Assembly (NCBI GenBank): GCA_963969365.1
Contig: OZ017748.1
Coordinates: 3,221,001 to 3,285,000, forward strand
DNA from: Asterochloris sp. CNOR1
Lineage: Eukaryota > Chlorophyta > Trebouxiophyceae > Trebouxiales > Trebouxiaceae
Length of the DNA: 64,000 nucleotides
Direction of reading: 5' to 3'
Of this stretch, positions 12,433-23,872 are shown one piece after another. Under the pieces are notes generated by a model. That model saw only the letters and a list, made by a program, of their open reading frames with translations. It was not told the origin of the DNA and made no database searches. The position numbers and the translations under genes are program-made. Position 1 is the first letter of the stretch; the number at the start of each line of letters is the position of its first letter.

Positions 12433-15400
12433 ATGTCTATGGAATTCGAGTCCACAGAGTCAGTCTATCTAATGGCATGTGTGCAGAAGGCCTTCTGAAA
12501 GCAACATGTGATGGGTGGCCACTAACTCAAATTGCTCTTGGTGGATCTGCAGCCTCATCAGAATCATTCTGCAGTTCCTGAAGGAGAACAGCTTGCTCCA
12601 GACTTTTGACAGCCTCCAGGTGGGTCTGCTGCGGCCATCAAGCTCCTGCAGGCGCCTGTGTAGCTCATTGACGGTTCTCACATGTGTCCTGCCATACTGA
12701 GACATCCCGCCTTGCCCTGCAGAACGAGTGTCATGTGTCCCTCAACACAGTGGACAATGTTGAGGCCTTCCTGTCAGACATCAACTCTGGCAGATGGGAC
12801 CAGGTGCTGCCAGTGATGGCCACCCTCAAGCTGCCACGAGCAAAGCTGGAGGACTTGTATGAGCTGGTGAGCAGGATGCTGGCTCTTTCAATGTCTGGTG
12901 CGCAGCCTGCACCCATGTGTGCCTCCAGCAGCAGTAGCTCATGCCACGCGGACTGGAAGGCTCCAGGTGTTTGCTTGGTATCAGCTGCAGCATAGCTGGT
13001 CAGCGCTCAGCTGATGAGGCATGCCCAGAGCTGGACTGGCACCCAGCCTGGCCCCTTTCTACCCTCTAGCAGCACTGCTTGCATGCCGCTCCTAGCACTG
13101 TGCTGTGCTGGCCTCCTGTGCCAAGCGTTAGACATGTGCCACAGCACCGGTGCTCCTGAACAAGCCTGGCTGCTCCCAGGCTTTTCACGTGCACCCTGAT
13201 GCAGTGCCCAGCTCTGAAAATTGGACTGGGCAGAGGCAGTTAATGCACATGATGGGCTCCGCTGCGATGCTCAGAGCTTCATGGCAGGCTGTTTGGAACT
13301 GGAAGAATGCTGGAGGGTGCAGAGCAGCCTTTGGGTGCAGAGCAGCCTCTGAGTGCAGGAAAGTGCTGCAGCAAACCAAGCTGCCTGGCCCTGCAGGTGC
13401 TTGAGAGTGCGGTAGGCATCCCTGAGTCCACTTAAAAGGCACACAGTTGTATTGTAGAATGTTGTAGACTTGTTATGTCTAGCACTGCTGCCGCCTGCAG
13501 GAGGTGCTGGAAGTGGCAGAGTTGCGTAAGGCGCCCCAAGTCCACTTGACGCTTGCTCAGCTCTATGCAGATGATGCCAGAGACAGCACAGCTGCAGGAC
13601 AAGGATGCACCCAGTGCAGCACGCTATGTTTATAGCTCGACAGGCCGCCCGGACCTGCAGGTGGTGCTGGAAATGGCAGAGCTGCGGGAGGTGGACGTGG
13701 CGCGGGGCATCCTACGGCAGCCTCAGCTGTTTGCGCGCATGCGGCAGGAGGAGCCTGAGCGGCTCCTGCGTTTGGAGCATCTGTGCAACAAGACATATTT
13801 TGATGTCAGGTGACCCCACTGCTGCGCTGTCAGGCTGGAACGCGCTCATTGGCTGCCACCTTGCTGTGTCCAGCTCAGCTGGCATGCAATTCAGTGACTG
13901 AATAGTGTGCAGTCATGCGAGACAGTCCTTCTGGCACTAATGCTGCACCCGGCATCCAGCTCTCCTTGTGCACCCTGACTACATTTGTGCAGACAGAGCT
14001 CACTGAGCCACCTCCTAGGGGCTGCACCGTTGTGGCTGCTGTGTGAGTTGTCAGTACAATGGAAACCTCAGCCTGCCTGATGTCCACAAGCCATCACAAA
14101 CCCTGCTGCCACTATGCCTGAACCCTGCAGGGAGGTCTTTGGAGCATTCCCTCGGGATGCAGCAATACCTGAGTGGCACCAGCTGTGCTGCAAGCAAGCA
14201 TCCAGCATTCTCGCTTTGCTTCAGGCAGGTGTTTGGCTGCTTCTGCCTGAAGCAGTAGTGCCTGCGAGGCGCCACCAGGCAGCTTCGCTGCAAGCTTGCT
14301 CTTGCTTGTATGGTCCCCTTGGTGCCCAGGCCATCCAGATCCAGAGAGCGCCTACGCTGCACGGGGCTTGCAGCAGTGTTGGCCCGGCGCATATCCAATT
14401 ACAAAAGCGCCCTGCAGGGAGGTGTATGGTGGCATCCCGAGGGAACAGCGGCGGCAGCAGGTGGCCCACAGTCTGTCGCAGGAGGTCTCCACAGCGCCGC
14501 CTAGCAGACTGATGGCCCTCATTGGGCAGGCAGTCAAGTGGTGAGCTGTCAGCCAGTGGCAGTGCCCTTGGGTGACGCTGTTGTGCAGTGGGAGGCCAGC
14601 TTTCAAAGTGTCTCAGCATCAGGTCTCTGAACAGGTTTGGGCAAGAGACAAATGGCGCAAGCCGCAGGGGGCAGCAGTCAGGTAGTGAGTGAGCTGCTGC
14701 CATAGCAGGAGATAAGGCTGATGTCACAGTGCACCATGCATCATCATCCAGTGCTTGCTTCGCAAGTTGCCTCTCTTGTACAGTGATGCACCCCGCTGTG
14801 GAGGTTACTGCCATGCTCTGAGACAGGGCCTGCTCAGCCAGTACAGGCTCTTTTCATACAGCCACTCTGCACCCCGCAGCAGCCCCGTCTGCTGCCTGGG
14901 CAGGCAGCAGCATTCGATACCGCCAGGCCCCACTACCTCCAGGGCACCAGGCAGCAAGTCACTGTTTTCAGCATGGCACTCTCCCAGGGTCGGCAGCAGA
15001 AGCAATCCTCCTGCCCTCAAGTCTCATGCTGCCCTGCATGCACGCACCACCACTAGAAGGGCCTGCTGCGCTCTGCTGTGAATTTGATCTCTGTTGGTGC
15101 ACCACAGCCTTGACAAGAAACTGGCGTTGTCCGTGCAGGCAGCAGCATCAGGGCCTCCTGCCCCCTGGCGCAGCCTTTGACCTCTTCCGCGGCACCACTC
15201 AGGGCAGGATTGATGAGGTAGAGCGCTACCCCTCTCTGCTGGACCGCACCATCAAATTTGGGAAGAAGAGCCACCCCGAGTGCGCACGCTTCTCGCCGGA
15301 CGGGCAGATGCTGGCCACTGGCAGCGTGGATGGGTTCATTGAAGTGAGGCTGCTGGCCCCAGAGGGTGTGTGCAAGCACTGCACAGGCACTGTGTTGCAA

Positions 15401-18250
15401 CAGACATGTGCAGACCGCCAACCGACATAGGTGCTGTTGCATGGCTGTCTGCAAGCAGGATCTGGGTGGCAGTGTTGGTGCATTCAGGTGAGCTGCTACT
15501 GCCCGAGGTCTTGCAGGGCTCCTGTGTCTGTAATGCGCTGTTGGCCAGGGCTTCATTGAGGTGCAGTCTGCTGCCTGCAAGCACTGCAGGGACGCTGGTT
15601 GCTGGTTGCTGGCTGCAGTGGGATGCGCTGCAGCCTCCCAACACGGCAGCTTTGCAGGGGTCTGCTGTCACCAGGGCCCTGCTGGAACCCCTTGGGGTCT
15701 GTGACACTCCTGTGCAACTCTTCAGCTTGTCTATGCAGCATGGGTGACATGCACTGCTGGAGGGCAGTGCAGCAGCCTGGTGGGCTGCACCCACTGTGTG
15801 CCAGTTATGTGGTGTGTGCCAATTATGTGGTGTGCATATGCTGCACTGATGGGCCATTGCCATCACAGCGCAGACACTGCAGGCCTGCATGCACAGGACT
15901 GCACCCCTTCACAGCTTCCTGCTTTGCAGATCTGGGACTACATCTCGGGCAAGCTGAAGAAGGATCTGCAATACCAGGCAGAGGAGCAGTTCATGCTTCA
16001 CGACACAGCTGTGCTGGCGCTGGCATTCAGCAGCAACTCAGATGTTCTGGTGTCAGGCTCCCAGGATGGCAAAATAAAGGTCAGCTATGCCGTTGATCTG
16101 GTAGAGATAGCCCACTGCTTGCTTGTTCTGCTGGTCAAGCGTTCAGAGCCCTGTTGCCATGCTTAGCTGCTGTGGTCAAGACAAACGCCCTTTCCATGCT
16201 GGCCCCTGTGCCCATCAATCACAATTCTCTTACCAAGAGTCCCCACAGTTGCCGGCTAGATTTACAGCTGTGATTGCTGCACTTATGGCAGGTGTTTCCG
16301 CTCCAGTGCCTGTGATAGCTGCCTGCTCCCCTTTGTGGGTGAGATGTGCCCATCAGCTCCTGCACCCTGCTCCCATTCAGTAGCAGTCTGTGCTCCCTCC
16401 CCAAGGCTGCACGCCCTCTACCCGAGCAGGGCGGTGTAAGGGCAGAGCCTGCGGCAATGTTCAGTCCATTCGGCAGTGTTCAGTCCCTGCGCCTGCACCC
16501 TGCAGATGTGGAGGGTGCAGTCTGGGCAGTGTCTGCGGCGATATGAGCGCGCCCATGGTCAGGGCATCACCTCCCTGCAGCTCTCCCGCGATAATAGCCA
16601 CATCCTGTCAGCCTCCTACGACGGCTTGATACGAGTGCACGGCATCAAGTCGGGGAAGCTGCTCAAGGAGTTCCGGGGGCATACTTCCTACGTGAATGAT
16701 GCCATCTATTCCCCGGATGGCAGCCGGGTAGGCCTGCTGTATGCTGCCTGATGCCTGCTTGAGTCGAAGTCCTGGTGCCATCTGCCGTCCAGATGGCAGC
16801 CATGCAAAGCCTGGCCGTGTGCGGCTTATGCTTGCATCCAGCGCGGGCAATGTGGTGTCATGAATGCCCCAGGTGGCAGCCAGATGGCTGAGGCTACATC
16901 TTGCCTTGGCTTTGGGACAACACTTCCGCCATGCTGCACCCTCCCTGCTCTCAAGATGCACCTCAGCACCTGTGAGATGCTGTTTCTCCAGCATGCCGCA
17001 ATTGCATAGGTGCCAGCTCTGTCTATAGCCAGAGGCTGTAGGGCTGCCAGAAACCTTCAGCTGTGTGTGCTGGCAGGGCTTCACTGAAGCTGAGGGGTTG
17101 TTTGAGGGTACAACTGCTGGCATGTAGTAATCAGCTGCAGCATGCTGGCACTGGATTCATTACCCACATCATGCTGGCATTGACTCACGTGTTCCAAGGC
17201 TTCCAGGCAACTGTCAGCCCCAATGTGGGTGCAAGTTCTCTGTGGTGGTCAGCTTGCTGCAAAACTCTACTCGCCGGTCTGCAGTTTGGCTTGCTGTGCA
17301 CGCCTGTTGGGCTTGTGCTCAAAGAAGGGTCTATGGCTGCAGGTGATGTATGCTTCCAGTGGTGCCACAGCTGCCACCCCTCTGCTGGGCAGAGGCTGCA
17401 AAGCCTGGCATGGTGTACTGCTGCACAGTACAGCCGCCAGCCACATCCTCAGGCCTGTGTGGCTGAGAGGTTGGCAGGGACTTGCAGCTGCGGAGGCTGC
17501 TGGCAGGAATTCACCACAAAAATTGATTGCAGGTGGTCTCTGCTTCCAGTGATGCCACAGTGCGCGTGTGGGATGCCAAGAGCTGCGACTGCCTGGTGAC
17601 CTTCCGCCCACCCCAGTCGTCTGCGGGAGCAGAGGCCAGCATCGGCAGCGTGCACTTCAATCCCCAAAACCTTGAGCAGCTGGTGGTGTGCCCGCGGGCG
17701 AGCACCATCTATGTCATGACCATGCAGGTGATTCTGCGGTGGCGCGGTCGGGGGGCAGCTTTGTTTCCATCAGCTCAGCAACTGCAAGGGAGCGCCTCAT
17801 TTGCAGCATTTGTTTCACACATACTCATGCCATGCATGCTTCTGGCTCGAATTGCTCAGGCCAAACAAAATGGCAGCCTTCTGCTTGGTGCAAAGTTGCG
17901 GCACAGCATGGTGTGCTTCAGGTTGCGGGTCAGCACCTCGTGCTCACAGGAAGGCTTCAGGCTGTTAGAGTGCATTGCCTTTCCCCATGCAGGGTCAGGT
18001 GGTGCGCTCGTTCCAGTCAGGGAAGCAGACAGGGGGTGATTTCGTGTCATCGTGGATCTCACCCAAGGGGGAGTGGATCTACTGTCTGGGGGAAGACGGC
18101 TACCTGTACTGCTTTAATGTGGCGGCTGGCAAGCTGGAGAAACTGTTGGAGGTGGCAGAGAAGGGCCCCATTGGCGTCTGCCAGCATCCGCACAGGAACT
18201 TTGTCGCTACCTGGGCTGATGAAGGAATGCTGAAGCTCTGGAAGGCGTGA
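12433..18250 (+). CDS. SMU1: SMU1, LisH/CTLH WD40 spliceosome factor
   Basis: Orthologue of SMU1, which with RED joins the spliceosomal B complex. Ten exons: 12433-12449, 12553-12619, 12723-12866, 13661-13809, 14418-14540, 15139-15343, 15930-16079, 16506-16727, 17533-17727 and 17993-18250. They total exactly 1530 nt, or 509 residues (human SMU1 is about 513). The LisH motif ([17 protein letters not shown]) is at about residues 8-25. The conserved blocks [34 protein letters not shown] and HQGLLPPG then lead into seven WD-type repeats, with family landmarks [30 protein letters not shown] and [16 protein letters not shown]. The first coding exon is only 17 nt (MSMEF plus two bases of Asp). It is chosen because it alone gives the right frame and the MS-E-F/I start of the family. 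Several introns contain decayed copies of adjacent exon edges. Confidence 0.95.
13498..13545 (+). repeat. Decayed partial copy of SMU1 exon 4 start
   Basis: After a CTGCAG the segment GAGGTGCTGGAAGTGGCAGA mirrors the true exon start at 13661 (GTGGTGCTGGAAATGGCAGA), and similarity continues for about 35 bases. The copy then diverges and loses frame. It sits 163 bases upstream in the same intron. Confidence 0.65.
14121..14165 (+). repeat. Decayed partial copy of SMU1 exon 5 start
   Basis: CCCTGCAGGGAGGTCTTTGG here matches the true acceptor and exon start at 14411 (CCCTGCAGGGAGGTGTATGG). A CATTCCCTCGGGATGCAGCA tail parallels the true exon's GCATCCCGAGGGAACAGCGG. It lies in the intron just before the exon it resembles. 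Confidence 0.65.
17336..17375 (+). repeat. Decayed partial copy of SMU1 exon 9 start
   Basis: GCTGCAGGTGATGTATGCTT followed by CCAGTGGTGCCACAG mirrors the true acceptor at 17527 (TTGCAGGTGGTCTCTGCTT, then CCAGTGATGCCACAG). Frame is lost after about 35 bases. Confidence 0.65.
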
Positions 18251-18420
18251 TTGCACAGGCCAGTTGTGACTGTACAGTTGAGTGAGACTAACAGAAAGGC
18301 GGCAACAGTGCACGAGACAGATTCTGCTTGGCCGTTATCTTCGCGCCAATGTCGGCCACGTAGCCGTTGAAAGGTCAAAACATTTGTGCTGGCAGTTGTG
18401 ATCTGGATTTTAGCCCTGAC

Positions 18421-21400
18421 ATGGCAGCCCGTACAGACATCCATGCCTCAGGTATGCCAGACACTCCTGTGGAGGAGGTTACTGACCTTCTCAGGCAGGC
18501 GCTGCGGAGCAGCGATGCGGCGGAAGTGAAAAGCCTGGTGCAGCGAGCTCGTGACATCATTGGTGGCCTGGATCCCTACATGGAATCTGTGTCTAGCAAG
18601 CCTTCTCAGGTATGTTGGCAGTTGTCACCTGCATGCATGCTGTGGAGGTCACCGCCAGTAGCAATGATGCTGAACCTGCAGGTGGTGGACAGCCTGATTC
18701 GCCAGTCCGTGGAGCATGATTGGGCAAAGGCCTATGACGAGGTGTGGAAGGCAATCATGCTGGCAAACTTTGCATGTAACCAATCAGCAATGAAGACGGC
18801 CTGCTGTCTGCTCCTGATTGCAACCAGCGCTGGCTTGTGCATCCTTTGCATGGGCGCCGCTTTGTTTCCCACTCAAGTATGTCCCCGCTTCCTGCAGAAA
18901 CGGACGCAGTTCAAGCAGAAAAAGGAATGCTGTGCTGGTCGGCTGGAGGGATCCTTCCTGCGCTCCCTGGTGCGCCTCACAAAGGCCAAGACGGTGCTGG
19001 AGGTCGGCATGTTCACAGGAACGTCCAGCCTGGCCATGGCAGAGGCGCTGCCCACTGACGGCAAGGTGAACCCGGGCTGCAGGGTATCTGCCATCTCTCA
19101 CAGGTTGGTGTCAGCCTTGGCCCAGGGGCTGCTTCTCAATGGCCTGGGCTGCAGGCTGGTGTGCTGCAACAGCACCTGATATGCATATGCTTGGGCCCAC
19201 CTGCTCTTCTGGGCAGACAGTCTCCGGCGCACTGCATATAGCAGCTTATTGGTCTGCCATGACTCCAGAGACGTGTGTCTGGAGACCTTGGTGCATGGCA
19301 TCACCCTCAACAGCCCTTTATTGTCGCTCTAATCGCATCTGGCATAAGAGCCTCACGCTGCCCCTGGTTGCAGGTTTACTGCCTGGAGATTGAGCCCTAC
19401 ATGCTGCAGCTCGCACAGCCAGCCTTCCAGGAGGCCAACGTGCAGGACCAGATCGAAGTCCTGGTGAGCGTGGGGTGAACACAGAGGTTCCCCGGCTTGC
19501 TGGGCCCAGCATGGTTGATGGGGCTGCTGAAAAGCACCAGCTGTTGCTGAAGTCAGCAGTTGCCGCATGGTGCTGGGCAGGGCCTTGCTGTGCCTGCAGC
19601 TGGTTGGTCTCTTGCCTGCCTGCTGCACTTCTGTGCGCAAGCGTTGGGCAGAGACCACTTTGCCTGAAGCTAGTGGCTCTCTTGCCTGCCTGCAAACACT
19701 TTGGCAGCAGTGCAGGCCCTGTCTGACTGCATTCGGATCTGACCTCGCCCCTAGGGCTTGGCTGAACATGCCCAGCAGCAAGGCTGCATGTCAGCGGGTG
19801 GCTGCCCATGCTTACTGGCGATCTGACACGCTCCTCCTGCACAGCTGCAACTATCAAGCTGACAGGCTGCTGCCGCTGCAGGTGGGGCCAGCAAATGAGG
19901 GCATCTCGAAGCTTGCTGGGAGGGGTGTCAGGTTTGACATCGCATTCTTGGATGCTGACAAGACTGGCTACCTAGGATACTACAAGCAGCTGATGGACAG
20001 CAACTTGATTGTCCCAGGGGGCATCATCGTTGTCGACAATGCCCTGATGAAGGTGAGACATCGCTGTGCAGTGAAGAATGCTGCAACTGCCACATGCACC
20101 TGGCAACAGATGGACAGTGACCAGATGCTGCCTCTTGACAAGCTCAAGCCCCAGCTGCCGGCTGGCTGCTGCCTGCCAGTGCATTCAGTACATTTTGCGA
20201 TAAGGTCTTGTTGTGGGGCAACGCTTGTGCAGGGATGGGCGCAACATGCTGGTCAGGCCGCTCACCAGCCGTCCCCAGCTGCCTACAGGCTGAATGGCCG
20301 TCACAGTGCTGGCATCACTGCCCATAACAGTATCTGATGAGCAAACCTGATGAGCAGCAGCACTGTGTTGACAGTGCTGGCCCTCAGCACACCTGCGCGT
20401 ACAGCCGCCACCCCTGCCTGGCTCACAGCTGCTTGCCTGGGTGCGGCAGTGCAGGGCGCCGTCACTGGGGCCAGGCGGGACCTGCAGGCTGCCTGGTGAC
20501 TGACAGCCCTGTGGTCATCAAGCTGCTTGACCAAGAGACCTGTGGCCATCATGCTGCAGGGCAGGGTGTACTCGCCTGGGCCAGTCAAGGACGACATGGC
20601 GGAGGCCATCCGGGAGTTCAACCAGTTTGTGATCAACGACAGTCGGGTGGAGGTGGTGGCGCTGCCCTTCAGAGACGGTGTCAACATCGTGCAGCGCAGG
20701 TATGGCAGGCTGCAGCATGCTAGATTGTGTGACTCACCTGCAGAGGGCAGCCATACAACTTGGTTCCTGGCTTGAATGCATGTCAATGCTCCATATCTTG
20801 CTGCAGGCTGCCCCAGGGCGATGAGGTCATGACTGGGGCTGCCAGGAACTTGGTGCAGCAGCGCCTGAAGCTGAACAACAAGGTGGCTCTGGTGACAGGT
20901 GGGGCGATGGCCGCCAAGCCTGGCTGCCCGTCCTATGCTTCCCTGCAAATGCTAGCAGATTTACTGCAGTGCATGTGGCATCTTGGTGCCACGGAGGAGG
21001 CATTGAACATGCACCACATTTGTCCTGGCAGGACCAGCTTGCAGAAGCCAGTCTAGGCTATCTGTGAAGGACAGTGGCTGGGCAGCACCAGACCAAAGTG
21101 GCAGGCTTGGCGGTGCTTGACGCAGGCAAGACCCGCACCAATTGCTGCAGATGCCAGGCAGAGCATCGGCTAAGTGGTGTCACCCTAAAGCTCAAGACGC
21201 CATGCAAGCTTCACCTCCCAATGACGGCTGCAGGTGCGGGGCAGGGCATCGGCCGGGCATTTGCCCACGCCCTGGGAGAGGCTGGAGCCTCCGTGGCCAT
21301 CGTGGACGTCAACAAGGCCAAGGCAGACGAGGTGGCTCAGGAGCTGAACAGCAAGGGTGTGCGCAGCGTGTCGGTGGGGGCAGACATCACCAGAAAGGCA

Positions 21401-22987
21401 GACTGCCAAAGGTGAGCCCCTGTGGTGCGTGGCCAGCATGTCCGTCTGCCTCGACACCAAGGGCATGCGCCGCATGTGCAGGCCACAGCAGAAAGGCAGA
21501 CTGTCAGCAGAGAGGTCCTGTGTCGCTGTGCCAGCACGTCTGTTGGGCTCAAGAGCAAGGGCATGCGCAGCATCTGCAGGCCTGACTGGACAGGAAGACT
21601 TTCAGGGGTCTGGTCCCAGCTGGACATGACAGCATGGCCACATTGGGACTTGAGCTGCACCAGCTTGTCTCTGAAACATCTGATTGCCTGGGGCTGAGAT
21701 GGTCTCCAGTGTGCAGGTCCCTCGCACATCTGACGTGCGAGGCACAAGACTGCATCAGGTTGCATGGTCCTGTTGCACTCGACTGCAATAGTCTGTGTCC
21801 CTGCGTTGCAGGATGGTGCAGGAGGTGGTGAAGCAGCTCGGAGGGCTGCACATCGCCATCAATAACGCTGGCATCAACAAAAACGCTGCTGCAGAAGACA
21901 CCACTGAGGAGGACTGGGACATGACATTTAATGTCAACACCAAGGGGGTCTTCCTGTGCTGTCAGGTAGGCAAGTTGCAGTTTGTGTCATGCTCCTGTGC
22001 TGTGGGGTGCCCTGTGCAGTCAGGAGGCAACAAAATGCCACGGGTGCTTACATCAGCGGCATGGTCCTGTGCTGGTAAGCGGTCAGGAATGGCCAGCCCT
22101 TATCAGACCAGCCAACCTCTAAAGGGGCTCCATGCCCCACAGCTTGCGGGGTCGCCATAGCTCAACAAAATCCCAAAGCGGGGCTGAGGCATTGGCCAGA
22201 CCCACCCTGACCTTGGCTCCCTGGGCCACATCATGTTGCTGAGCCAGTGTCTTTGTCACCCTGATGGCTTTGGGCTAAAGCCTGCTCAAGCACACACCTC
22301 TGCAAGCATGTCCGCCTCTGCAAATTCCTCAGCCTGCGTCGCTTCTGCCGTGCAGGCTGAGGGCCAGTACATGCTGAAGCAGGGGTATGGCAAGATCATC
22401 AACACAGCCAGCATGGCCACTCTGCTGGTGCCCCACCCACAGAAGCAGATATCCTACAACGCCTCCAAGGCAGCCGTGGTCAAGATCACCCAGACCCTGG
22501 GCACCGAGTGGGCTGACAGGGGGCTCAATGTCAATTGTATCTCACCTGGCATTGTGAACACAGCCCTCATACAGGTCAGTCTGGGCTGACACTTTCCACA
22601 GCTGTCTGCAGTGCTCTTCCAGAAAGCCTGTGCAGACAGCCCCCAGAGTATGCTGGGCTGGCATTGCCTTCCTTTATGCAATGGGAGCAGAGCAGCGGGA
22701 GCATGTGCATAGCACTGCACATGCCAGTCCACCTGGAGCATCTGGCCTGCCTTTAACACGCCTGCACATGTCTGTGTAGCTGCCACCTCCCTCAAGGTGT
22801 CACATCCCTCATGCAGGAGTCCAAGGACCTTCAGCCACTGGTACATGAGTGGCTCACTCAGATCCCCAAGGGTCGCCTTGCTGAGGTCACTGACCTACAG
22901 ACAGCCGTCGTGTTCATGGCCTCTGATGCCTGCAACTACATGGTTGGCCACAACCTAGTCATTGATGGTGGCCAGTCTGTGTGGTAG
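18421..22987 (+). CDS. Fused MysB-like O-methyltransferase and short-chain dehydrogenase
   Basis: Eleven exons (18421-18609, 18682-18741, 18898-19065, 19374-19463, 19882-20052, 20560-20699, 20807-20898, 21234-21411, 21812-21965, 22356-22574, 22817-22987) sum to 1632 nt, or 543 residues. Residues 1-273 form a class I, metal-dependent (family 3) O-methyltransferase: AdoMet motif VLEVGMFTG at 116-124, metal-site FLDADK at 191-196 and DN at 221-222. The leader IIGGLDPYM and the block TKAKTVLEVGMFTG are typical of MysB, the desmethyl-4-deoxygadusol methyltransferase, more than of caffeoyl-CoA methyltransferases. Residues 290-543 are a complete SDR: TGAGQGIG at 303-310, NNAG at 380-383, catalytic Ser433, Tyr448 and Lys452. 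Asp328, at the end of strand beta-2, suggests NAD(H). The domains share exon 20807-20898, so the fusion is in the gene itself. With the cyclase at 25.3 kb, a gadusol or mycosporine role is inferred. Substrate is unproven. Confidence 0.88.
21351..21610 (+). repeat. Three-copy exon-edge array at the SDR exon 8 donor
   Basis: The true exon end (AACAGCAAGGGTGTGCGCAG to GGCAGACTGCCAAAGGTGAG, 21346-21417) is followed by two diverged copies. One starts near 21457 (CACCAAGGGCATGCGCCGCA, with AGAAAGGCAGACTGTCAGCA). The other starts near 21560 (GAGCAAGGGCATGCGCAGCA, with GACAGGAAGACTTTCAGG). Spacing is roughly 105 bases. Confidence 0.7.
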
Positions 22988-23149
22988 GCATGCCTCAGCA
23001 CATCTTCTGAATAGGCTCAGCTTCCCTTCTCCTGCCCATCAATCCAGTGACAGCCGTAGAGTGATCAACCATGTCCGGCGTGACTCCAGGGACCCCTTCT
23101 GCCCAATAATATAATGAATTCGATCATCATTTGCTTAGCGTTTAGATGC

Positions 23150-23872
23150 CTACAAGTGCTGCCCCAACGCTGCCTCTGCATTTGCCATGGCTTGCTTGGC
23201 TACTTGCAGCTCCTCATCAGCCCCTCCTGCTGTGAATTTAGACTGCAACCATTGAGGAGTGCATGGCAGGTGGCATGTGAAGCAGGGCTGCACACCTAGG
23301 CGATTCAGGCTTGCGTCAATAGGTCTCTCGGGTCTGTATCATGCTGTGAGTGCCAAGCGACTCACCAGAAAGACTTGCAGGTCTCCCACTGCAGACTCCA
23401 GACGCTGCCTGGTGTCAGGGACCATCATGGCTGCCTCAGCAAGAACATCTTCCTGCAGGACAGCAGTCTGCTCCTTGTCTAGACTGTGCAAAGCATGGCG
23501 CCCTGCACAACAAATACATGAGCATGATGCTCAACATTGGCAGCATTTGTATGTCTGCACAGGCAGAGTCAAGGGGCGCGCGCAAGTATCGACACCCGTG
23601 TGTGACAGGCAGGCAACAACAACAAGTCTGCTGGTGTGCTCCCAAGTTTGAAACATGCCTTGCTGCGCGTCAAGCAGCCTGCAACCCCTCAGCCAGGTCA
23701 GCCCACCTCTGCTCACCGCATGTTTCAAGTCGTGTGAGTCTGCACCAGAGGCCCTCAGCGTCTTTACTCTGACAGACTCTGCATCCTCTTCTCTGATGTA
23801 AACAGCAAGCTCCTTGGTCACGCGCTTCAGGCCAGCTGTCTTGATTTGCAGCTGGCGCTTGGCATCTGCCAT
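23150..23872 (-). CDS. TBCA: Tubulin-binding cofactor A
   Basis: Small helical chaperone that holds beta-tubulin during tubulin heterodimer assembly in the cytosol. Exon 1 (23872-23717) encodes MADAKRQLQIKTAGLKRV, TKELAVYIREEDAE and GADSHDLKHA. Exon 2 (23452 to about 23360) gives EDVLAEAAMMVPDTRQRLES then AVGDLQ. The last exon, ending at 23150, gives ADEELQVAKQAMANAEAAL. The QIKT-G-KR start and the MMxPDxxxRLE core are diagnostic of the family, and about 100 residues is normal. The donor that joins exon 2 to exon 3 is uncertain by a few bases. The gene lies antisense between the methyltransferase-SDR fusion and the cyclase, with 162 bases to the fusion's stop codon. Nothing suggests it shares their pathway. 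Confidence 0.88.

Noticed and set aside
12300-12700. Minus-strand frame near 12.5-12.7 kb as an extra TBC1D13 exon
   Set aside because: It is antisense to SMU1 exon 2, and the TBC1D13 start MAGQSVNLATS at 12205 already gives a complete protein.
14221-14814. 197-codon minus-strand frame over SMU1
   Set aside because: Shadow of SMU1 exon 5 and its intron. Composition is Trp/Cys/Ser-rich and no family is recognised.
18421-20699. Calling the methyltransferase caffeoyl-CoA O-methyltransferase (lignin type)
   Set aside because: The fold is shared, but the N-terminal IIGGLDPYM block, the TKAKTVLEVGMFTG block and the neighbouring cyclase fit MysB better. Algae of this type have no lignin pathway.
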